Shown piece by piece: positions 5,490-9,768 of a stretch of 9,768 nt of DNA (position 1 is the stretch's first letter; every line of letters starts with the position of its first letter). The position numbers and the translations under genes are program-made. This DNA comes from Hyphomicrobiaceae bacterium. Lineage in GTDB: Bacteria; Pseudomonadota; Alphaproteobacteria; Rhizobiales; Hyphomicrobiaceae. A model generated the notes under the pieces. It was not told the DNA's origin. It saw nothing but the letters and a program-made list of their open reading frames with translations, and searched no databases. The stretch covers positions 1 through 9,768 of the forward strand of contig JAFMSC010000120.1 of assembly GCA_017353825.1 (NCBI GenBank), read 5' to 3'.

Positions 5490-6758
5490 TCAGAGCGCGT
5501 CGATCGCGCCGAGAACGGTGATCAGTTCCTCGGCCGTGAGCCCACCGTGATGGCCGTTGAATGTGTTGACCAGCACGCCCGGCTCGCGCCACCAGACGAA
5601 ATGGCCGAGCCGGGGAAGGATGAGGATGTCCCCAAGCCGCCGGCGCAGCTCCTCGCACACAGGCTGTGGCCCGAACAGTCCCTCCTTGAGCGCTGCGTTC
5701 ACCGTCATCACCACCGCCTTCTCGCCAAGCTCCCGGCCCAGCAGCGCCAGCGCCTCCTCCCTGTACTCCGGACGCATATGCAGGAAAACGTCGCGTGGCG
5801 ATCCGTTGGGGTAGATGCGGTTGCCGGTTGGGCTGACGGCGAGCCATTCGGGCAGCTCCGGCAACCGCTCGTTGAGACACACGGTTTCGCGCGCGTCCGT
5901 GAACACGTGGCCGTGGTCGGCCGTGAACAGGTAAAGTGTGTCTGGGCTGTCCACGTCCTGGAATACATCGTCGAACGTGCGCCAGAAGCTGGCGATCTCG
6001 GCGGCGTGGTGCGGCGTGCCGGGGCCGTAGCCGTGGGCAATGGTATCGATCGCGGCCCAGTAGAAGCCGAGCAGAGCCTTGCCGTCGTTGCTCTTGAGTG
6101 CGTCCTTCAGCTGCACCAGCGCCTCGGCCAGGGTCGAGTGGCGCACGATCTCGGCGCCGACCGTGGCGATCCGGTTAAACGCGGAATCCGCGTAGGCGCG
6201 GTGGGCGAACTGGATCGACGGCACGCCCTGCCGCGCCAGTCGCTGGTGCACGGTCTCGTGCGCGGCGAGCAACGCGTCCGGATCGTAGCCCCGCGCCAGG
6301 CAGGCATCACCCACGCGGTTCCCGAGCGGCGAGAAGGCGAGCGACTGGATCACCTCGCCGTAGGCGGGAATGTAGATGTTCCACTCGTAGAGGGCATGCA
6401 CGGCCGGCAGCACGCCCAGATTCAGCGTGGCCACCGAAGCCGCGGTCGTCGACGGGAACAGCGCGGAGAGCGGGGTCAGCGTGCCCTCCTTGGCGAGGCG
6501 GGCCGTGGTGCGGAATCGGCGACGGTATTGCTGCCAGAACTCCCAGCCGAACGAATCGACGAAGAACAACACCACCTTCTTCGGCGTCGGATACGCGCCG
6601 CCGAAGCAGTCCGGCGCCAGCAGCGGCCCGCGCTGGCTGCCCGTGAGCAGGAACTCGATGGTGTCGGGGATATTGCCGAAGCTGTAGTCGACATGGAGCG
6701 GCCTGAGGAGCCCATCGGCGAGCGGCTTGAAGCGTGCCAACGGGGTCTCGTTGATCAT
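5490..6758 (-). CDS. Alkaline-phosphatase-superfamily phosphodiesterase
   Basis: This 422-residue protein is a predicted type I phosphodiesterase/nucleotide pyrophosphatase (the Npp1-like branch of the alkaline phosphatase superfamily), a two-metal enzyme cleaving phosphodiesters or phosphomonoesters. The complete metal and nucleophile set is visible: D68 in FFVDSFGW, the nucleophile in FPSTTAAS (101-108, T105 by comparison with FPTxT of characterised enzymes), D238 and H242 in AAIDTIAHGYG, D281-H282 in TADHGH, and H403/H404 in FNGHHGG. It should therefore be active. No signal peptide or membrane span is seen, so it is predicted cytoplasmic, unlike most secreted phosphatases. The start is ATG at 6758, with GAGG 5 bases upstream. 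It begins 21 bp after the AAA+ ATPase gene on the same strand, so the two are probably co-transcribed. The substrate is unknown. PglZ-type defence proteins belong to the same superfamily but look different. Confidence 0.87.
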   Translation of the reverse strand: MINETPLARFKPLADGLLRPLHVDYSFGNIPDTIEFLLTGSQRGPLLAPDCFGGAYPTPKKVVLFFVDSFGWEFWQQYRRRFRTTARLAKEGTLTPLSALFPSTTAASVATLNLGVLPAVHALYEWNIYIPAYGEVIQSLAFSPLGNRVGDACLARGYDPDALLAAHETVHQRLARQGVPSIQFAHRAYADSAFNRIATVGAEIVRHSTLAEALVQLKDALKSNDGKALLGFYWAAIDTIAHGYGPGTPHHAAEIASFWRTFDDVFQDVDSPDTLYLFTADHGHVFTDARETVCLNERLPELPEWLAVSPTGNRIYPNGSPRDVFLHMRPEYREEALALLGRELGEKAVVMTVNAALKEGLFGPQPVCEELRRRLGDILILPRLGHFVWWREPGVLVNTFNGHHGGLTAEELITVLGAIDAL

Positions 6759-6779
6759 CTCGGCCTCGTCGAAGTCGGC

Positions 6780-7628
6780 TCAGCTGTGGCCTTGGCGCCG
6801 GGCAAGGAAGGCCAGCCGCTCCAACAGGTGCACGTCCTGTTCATTCTTGAGGAGCGCGCCAGCGAGCGGCGGGATCAGCTTCCTCGGGTCGGTCTCGCGC
6901 AGCGTCTCGGGCCCAATATCCTCGTTCAAGAGCAGCTTGATCCAGTCCAGCAGCTCCGAGGTGGAGGGCTTCTTCTTGATGCCCGGCACTTCGCGTAGGT
7001 CGTAAAAGACCTTGAGCGCCTCCGTCACCAGGCGACCCTTCAGGTTTGGGAAGTGTACCTCCACGATGGCACGCATGGTGTCGGCGTCTGGGAACTTGAT
7101 GTAGTGAAAGAAGCAGCGGCGCAGGAAGGCGTCCGGCAGCTCCTTCTCGTTGTTGGACGTGATGATCACCACCGGCCGGTGCTGCGCGTTGATGGTTTCG
7201 CCCGTCTCGTAGACGTAGAACTCCATGCGGTCGAGCTCCTGCAAGAGGTCATTGGGGAACTCGATGTCGGCCTTGTCGATCTCGTCGATCAGAAGCACCG
7301 GGCGCGCCTCGTGAGTGAACGCTTCCCACAGCTTGCCCTTGCGGATGTAGTTGCGGATATCGCCCACGCGCGGGTCGCCCAGCTGGCTGTCGCGCAGGCG
7401 GCTGACCGCGTCGTACTCGTAGAGGCCCTGAAGCGCCTTGGTGGTGGATTTGATGTGCCACTCGATCAGCGGTGCGCCGATCGCCTTGGCCACCTCGATG
7501 GCGAGCACCGTCTTGCCGGTCCCCGGCTCTCCCTTGACGAGCAGCGGCCGCTCAAGCGTGATGGCCGCATTGACAGCGACCTTAAGGTCGTCAGTGGCAA
7601 CGTAGTCCTTGGTCCCGTCAAAGCGCAT
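6780..7628 (-). CDS. MoxR/CoxD-type AAA+ ATPase
   Basis: This 282-residue AAA+ ATPase is of the MoxR family, closest in feel to CoxD, whose members act as chaperones inserting metal centres or remodelling protein complexes. Seen: Walker A GEPGTGKT (33-40), Walker B VLLIDEID (111-118), sensor 1 ITSNN (156-160), arginine finger pair R170-R171 in FLRRCFFHY, and a sensor 2-like KKKPSTSELLDW (218-229). The length is normal for the CoxD-like group. MoxR ATPases usually work with a VWA-domain protein encoded next to them, but here the neighbour is a phosphodiesterase 21 bp downstream. The start is ATG at 7628; the nearest purine-rich GGGAGG is about 16 bases away, so initiation may be weak. A candidate promoter is at 7668-7696. 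CoxD works in copper-molybdenum centre maturation of CO dehydrogenase, but no such enzyme is visible, so the client is unknown. Confidence 0.9.
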   Translation of the reverse strand: MRFDGTKDYVATDDLKVAVNAAITLERPLLVKGEPGTGKTVLAIEVAKAIGAPLIEWHIKSTTKALQGLYEYDAVSRLRDSQLGDPRVGDIRNYIRKGKLWEAFTHEARPVLLIDEIDKADIEFPNDLLQELDRMEFYVYETGETINAQHRPVVIITSNNEKELPDAFLRRCFFHYIKFPDADTMRAIVEVHFPNLKGRLVTEALKVFYDLREVPGIKKKPSTSELLDWIKLLLNEDIGPETLRETDPRKLIPPLAGALLKNEQDVHLLERLAFLARRQGHS

Positions 7629-7667
7629 GGATTGAGCCCACCGGCCTCCCCGATTGAACGCCGCGCA

Positions 7668-7696
7668 ACTCTAGGAAATGCGCCCCGCCCCAGCAA
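7668..7696 (-). promoter_or_regulatory. Candidate promoter for ATPase-phosphodiesterase unit
   Basis: Read on the minus strand, TTGCTG (7691-7696) and TAGAGT (7668-7673) are separated by 17 bases. Three and four of six bases match the sigma-70 consensus, with correct spacing. The implied start of transcription lies about 30 bases before the ATG at 7628, which makes sense. The match is moderate and unproven. Confidence 0.35.
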
Positions 7697-7715
7697 GCAC
7701 GCCCCCTGCGGCGAT

Positions 7716-7728
7716 AGGCGTCAGACCC
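7716..7728. repeat. Left copy of an inverted 13-mer
   Basis: AGGCGTCAGACCC here is the exact reverse complement of GGGTCTGACGCCT at 8584-8596. The two copies bracket the dioxygenase gene and its flanks, 855 bp apart. Motifs of this kind, together with nearby TGCCTGGCA, resemble REP-like boundary words I recall from many proteobacteria; that resemblance is from memory. Confidence 0.5.
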
Positions 7729-7758
7729 ATCGGGCGCGCCTCCGGGTCCCACCCCATG

Positions 7759-7797
7759 CACCGATGCCTGGCACCGATGCCTGGCACCAATGCCTGG
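7759..7797. repeat. 13-bp tandem repeat, three copies
   Basis: CACCGATGCCTGG is at 7759-7771 and 7772-7784, and CACCAATGCCTGG at 7785-7797 differs by one base. There is no spacer, so this is a direct tandem array, not a CRISPR. Each junction creates the dyad TGCCTGGCA (7766-7774 and 7779-7787). The array is 131-169 bp upstream of the ATPase start and just beyond the end of the dioxygenase gene. It could be a multi-site operator or a slippage-prone tract. Confidence 0.75.
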
Positions 7798-7829
7798 TTT
7801 GGGGGCGATGACGTACCCGGGCATACGAT

Positions 7830-7841
7830 CGGACCGGTCCG
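7830..7841. promoter_or_regulatory. 12-bp perfect palindrome
   Basis: CGGACCGGTCCG is fully self-complementary. It sits 3 bases past the stop of the dioxygenase gene and about 200 bp before the ATPase start. With no loop it is a better DNA-binding site than a hairpin, and no T-run follows, so I do not call it a terminator. Possibly a regulator site, or chance. Confidence 0.3.
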
Positions 7842-7843
7842 TA

Positions 7844-8518
7844 CTACGTCCATGCCCACCGCAGGCTGCCGGGCAGCTCGGCGCAGCTGAAATCCACGTG
7901 AAGCACGCGCCGATGGCCTGGTCGCGACGCGCGCTGCGAAGCATGAATGGTCAGTCCGCGCATGGCGACGACATCGCCGACTCTGGCGCAGCAAACGCGG
8001 ATGGGTCCGTTCTCGACGTGACGCTGGACCTGCAGCACCGGCACGCGGCCGAGACGAAACGAGCCGCGCAGCGCCAGCAGGGGGCCGTTGTCGAGCCCGC
8101 AGTCATCCAGGTGGAGCCTCAGTGAGATGATGTTGCGCAGGATCTCTTCCGGCGGCTCCACGTGATAGACGCCGGCCTTCATGCTCCACGGCCCGAAGCC
8201 CGGCATCTCCACCCGATCAGCAACCGCGATGGTCCGATCCTGATGCCAGGGCACCGCCCAGTTGGCGTCTGGCCTCTTGTCGAAATATAGGACGCGAACC
8301 GCGCGTGCCGGCGCACCCATGAGGCCGGCTGCGATCTTGGCAAGAGGCCGGCCCAAGCCCACGACGTCGGAAACCTCCCGGCAAGGTCCGAAGCCCCGGG
8401 AGCCGGGCCGGCAGCCATAGGAAAACCCCGGCAGATCGCGTAAGGCGGAGAGATACGCCGACGGGACGGCCCCGTCGCAAACCGAAATGCCGTCGGTGGC
8501 AAAATCGTCCGCGACCAT
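7844..8518 (-). CDS. Phytanoyl-CoA dioxygenase-family (PhyH) protein
   Basis: This 224-residue protein is of the PhyH family, Fe(II)/2-oxoglutarate oxygenases that hydroxylate varied small molecules. Seen: the iron-binding HxD as H92-D94 in VPWHQDRTI, the distal histidine H192 in LTIHAS, and R203/R204 in PGHRRVLHVDF, which would hold 2-oxoglutarate. Other family words are FGPWSMKAGVYHVEPP (108-123) and LRLHLDDCGLDNGPL (133-147). The usual PGSH segment after this reads RGSF here (151-154), a departure that may affect substrate but not the iron site. The metal set is complete, so activity is plausible; the substrate is unknown. The start is ATG at 8518, with a weak AGAG site about 7 bases upstream. 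It lies downstream of pntB after 90 bp holding hairpins, and upstream of the ATPase unit. It is bracketed by inverted 13-mers, so its link to neighbours may be loose. Confidence 0.86.
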   Translation of the reverse strand: MVADDFATDGISVCDGAVPSAYLSALRDLPGFSYGCRPGSRGFGPCREVSDVVGLGRPLAKIAAGLMGAPARAVRVLYFDKRPDANWAVPWHQDRTIAVADRVEMPGFGPWSMKAGVYHVEPPEEILRNIISLRLHLDDCGLDNGPLLALRGSFRLGRVPVLQVQRHVENGPIRVCCARVGDVVAMRGLTIHASQRASRPGHRRVLHVDFSCAELPGSLRWAWT

Positions 8519-8537
8519 GCCAATCTCTACGGGTCGT

Positions 8538-8572
8538 CCCCATTGCAGAGGCTCTGCAAGACACGCATGGGG
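8538..8572. repeat. Nested hairpin between pntB and the dioxygenase gene
   Basis: TTGCAGA (8543-8549) and TCTGCAA (8553-8559) form a perfect 7-bp stem with a GGC loop. Outside it, CCCCAT (8538-8543) pairs with ATGGGG (8567-8572), sharing one T. On the minus strand it lies 37-71 bp after the pntB stop and 20 bp before the dioxygenase ATG. It could end or weaken read-through from pntB, or act in the dioxygenase leader. No T-run follows on the minus strand. Confidence 0.5.
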
Positions 8573-8583
8573 CCGCTCCCGGA

Positions 8584-8605
8584 GGGTCTGACGCCTGCAG
8601 ACACC
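8584..8605 (-). terminator. Possible terminator after pntB; right copy of 13-mer
   Basis: Just 3 bp past the pntB stop (8609-8611), GTCTG (8586-8590) and CAGAC (8598-8602) form a short stem with a 7-base loop. The same segment contains GGGTCTGACGCCT (8584-8596), the inverted partner of 7716-7728. The stem is short and lacks a T-run, so termination is only possible; a REP-like remnant is equally likely. Confidence 0.3.
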
Positions 8606-8608
8606 TAC

Positions 8609-9768
8609 CTAAGCCGCCACGTCCTTGGCGATCTCCTCGGTCATCTTCTTGGCGTCGCCGAGGAGCATCATGGTGTTGTCGCGGTAAAAAAGCGGGTTGT
8701 CGATGCCGGCATAGCCCGACGCCAGCGACCGCTTGTTGAACATCACCGTGCCCGCCTTCCACACCTGCAGCACCGGCATGCCGTAGATGGGGGAGCCCTT
8801 ATCCTCCTCGGCAGCGGGGTTGGTCACGTCGTTGGCACCGATCACGTAGGCAACGTCGGCCTGCGAGAACTCGTTGTTGATGTCCTCCAGCTCGAACACC
8901 TCGTCGTAGGGCACATTGGCCTCGGCCAGCAGCACGTTCATGTGGCCTGGCATGCGGCCCGCCACCGGGTGAATGGCGTACTTCACCTCCACGCCCGCCT
9001 TCTTGAGCTGGTCGGCCATCTCGCGCAACGCGTGCTGCGCCTGCGCCACCGCCATGCCGTAACCCGGTACGATGATGACCTTGCCGGAGTTCTTGAGCAG
9101 GAACGCCGCGTCCTCGGCCGAGCCTAGCTTGACGGGCTTCTGTTCGGCGTCACTCGCCGCCGCCGTCTCGCCGCCGAAACCGCCCAGGATCACCGACAGA
9201 AACGAGCGGTTCATGCCTCGGCACATGATATAGGACAGGATGGCGCCCGAGGAGCCCACCAGGGCGCCCGTGATAATGAGCGCCACGTTGCCCAGCGTGA
9301 AACCGATGCCCGCAGCGGCCCAACCCGAGTAGGAGTTGAGCATCGAGATCACCACCGGCATGTCGGCCCCGCCGATGGGGATGATGATAAGCCCTCCAAA
9401 CGCCAGGGCCACGATGGTAATGGCCCAGAACAGCGCCGGCGCACCACCCGACTGGCAGAACGAATAGATCAGCACCGCCAGCAGCACCGCCAGCGCAATA
9501 TTGATGAGATGCCGCGCCGGCAGCATGATCGGCTTGCCCGACATGCGCCCTGAAAGCTTGGCGAACGCGATCACCGAGCCCGTGAAGGTGATCGCGCCGA
9601 TGGCAACGCCGAGCGACATCTCCAAGAGGCTCGCGCCGTGGATGTCGCCCGGATGGCCGATGCCGAACGCCTCGGGAGCATGCAGCGCGCCCGCCGCCAC
9701 GAACACGGCTGCCAGGCCGACGAGCGAGTGGAACGCCGCCACCAGCTCGGGCATCGACGTCATGGGAA
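8609..9768 (-). CDS. pntB: NAD(P) transhydrogenase subunit beta (N-terminus missing)
   Basis: This is the C-terminal 385 or so residues of the membrane subunit that, with PntA, uses the proton gradient to move hydride from NADH to NADP+. The frame runs off the window, and by comparison with E. coli PntB (462 residues) roughly 80-90 residues are missing, so the ATG at 9763 is internal. Seen in the fragment (numbered from that ATG): MPELVAAFHSLVGLAAV (4-20), several hydrophobic spans (about 51-70, 87-104, 108-130, 136-165), PVVISMLNSYSGWAAAGIG, then the NADP-binding domain III with GYGMAVAQAQ (234-243), AGRMPGHMNVLLAEANVPY (268-286), GANDVTNPAA (309-318) and FNKRSLASGYAGIDNP (342-357). The C-terminus is complete and ends DVAA, and all key segments are intact. 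pntA genes should lie beyond the window edge. The enzyme would supply NADPH to reductases such as the one at 2216, but no direct link is shown. Confidence 0.97.
   Translation of the reverse strand, partial: PMTSMPELVAAFHSLVGLAAVFVAAGALHAPEAFGIGHPGDIHGASLLEMSLGVAIGAITFTGSVIAFAKLSGRMSGKPIMLPARHLINIALAVLLAVLIYSFCQSGGAPALFWAITIVALAFGGLIIIPIGGADMPVVISMLNSYSGWAAAGIGFTLGNVALIITGALVGSSGAILSYIMCRGMNRSFLSVILGGFGGETAAASDAEQKPVKLGSAEDAAFLLKNSGKVIIVPGYGMAVAQAQHALREMADQLKKAGVEVKYAIHPVAGRMPGHMNVLLAEANVPYDEVFELEDINNEFSQADVAYVIGANDVTNPAAEEDKGSPIYGMPVLQVWKAGTVMFNKRSLASGYAGIDNPLFYRDNTMMLLGDAKKMTEEIAKDVAA

Noticed and set aside
5386..5880. Upstream extension of the membrane protein frame (404 residues in all)
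   Set aside because: It runs through the phosphodiesterase gene in a different frame and lacks any domain; the ATG at 5385 has a strong GGAGG.
5445..6998. A 517-codon open frame on the plus strand
   Set aside because: It lies opposite the phosphodiesterase and part of the ATPase gene, both with intact catalytic motifs. Its product is Arg/Glu/Val-rich with no domain, as expected for antisense frames in GC-rich DNA.
5490..7628. BREX-like defence module (AAA ATPase plus PglZ)
   Set aside because: The phosphatase-fold protein has the phosphodiesterase motif layout rather than a PglZ layout, the ATPase is MoxR-type and small, and no methyltransferase or other BREX gene is present.
7759..7797. 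CRISPR array
   Set aside because: The three 13-bp units are directly adjacent with no spacers and no cas genes are nearby.

Overview
The window is GC-rich and tightly packed, with strong G/C bias at third codon positions. Its gene content points to an alphaproteobacterium, probably of the Hyphomicrobiales (Rhizobiales) type. The pointers are a separate transhydrogenase beta subunit, a CoxD-like MoxR ATPase, a MocA-like nucleotidyltransferase, and an 80-bp double hairpin (3098-3180) built on a GGCGGATAAGCGAAGCG motif that I recall as a common interspersed repeat in that order. The assignment is by inference; no rRNA or phylogenetic marker is present.

Layout, left to right. 1-130 is the 3' end of an unrecognised plus-strand gene. 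131-482 has no convincing gene but holds several perfect inverted repeats. A minus-strand threonine ammonia-lyase with an ACT domain (483-1715, TTG start behind AGGAGG) diverges, across a 500-bp gap, from a plus-strand beta-hydroxyacid dehydrogenase (2216-3088) of the GlxR/3-hydroxyisobutyrate dehydrogenase family. The gap holds possible regulatory repeats and one doubtful small ORF. The dehydrogenase converges on a minus-strand pair, a nitroreductase (3839-4444) followed by a MocA-like nucleotidyltransferase (3177-3842). The interspersed repeat lies between the converging genes and supplies the nucleotidyltransferase stop codon.

Then come three minus-strand genes read from 7628 down to 4666: a MoxR/CoxD-type AAA+ ATPase, an alkaline-phosphatase-superfamily phosphodiesterase 21 bp downstream, and, 104 bp further on, an unrecognised single-span membrane protein. 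MoxR ATPases normally act with a von Willebrand A (VWA) partner, and none is encoded here, so the ATPase-phosphodiesterase pair is the most unusual arrangement in the window. Upstream of the ATPase lie a 13-bp unit repeated three times and a 12-bp perfect palindrome. A phytanoyl-CoA-dioxygenase-like gene (7844-8518) follows, bracketed by an inverted pair of identical 13-mers. The window ends inside pntB (8609-9768, N-terminus missing).

Most genes look metabolic: threonine deamination, a probably NADP-dependent hydroxyacid reduction, and NADPH supply by transhydrogenase. The CoxD-like ATPase and the MocA-like enzyme both recall molybdenum-hydroxylase maturation, but no molybdoenzyme is present, so that link is inference. 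I found no CRISPR array, tRNA, rRNA, transposase, phage gene or recognisable defence system. The window is mainly chromosomal housekeeping and accessory metabolism, with one gene pair and a few non-coding elements worth following up.
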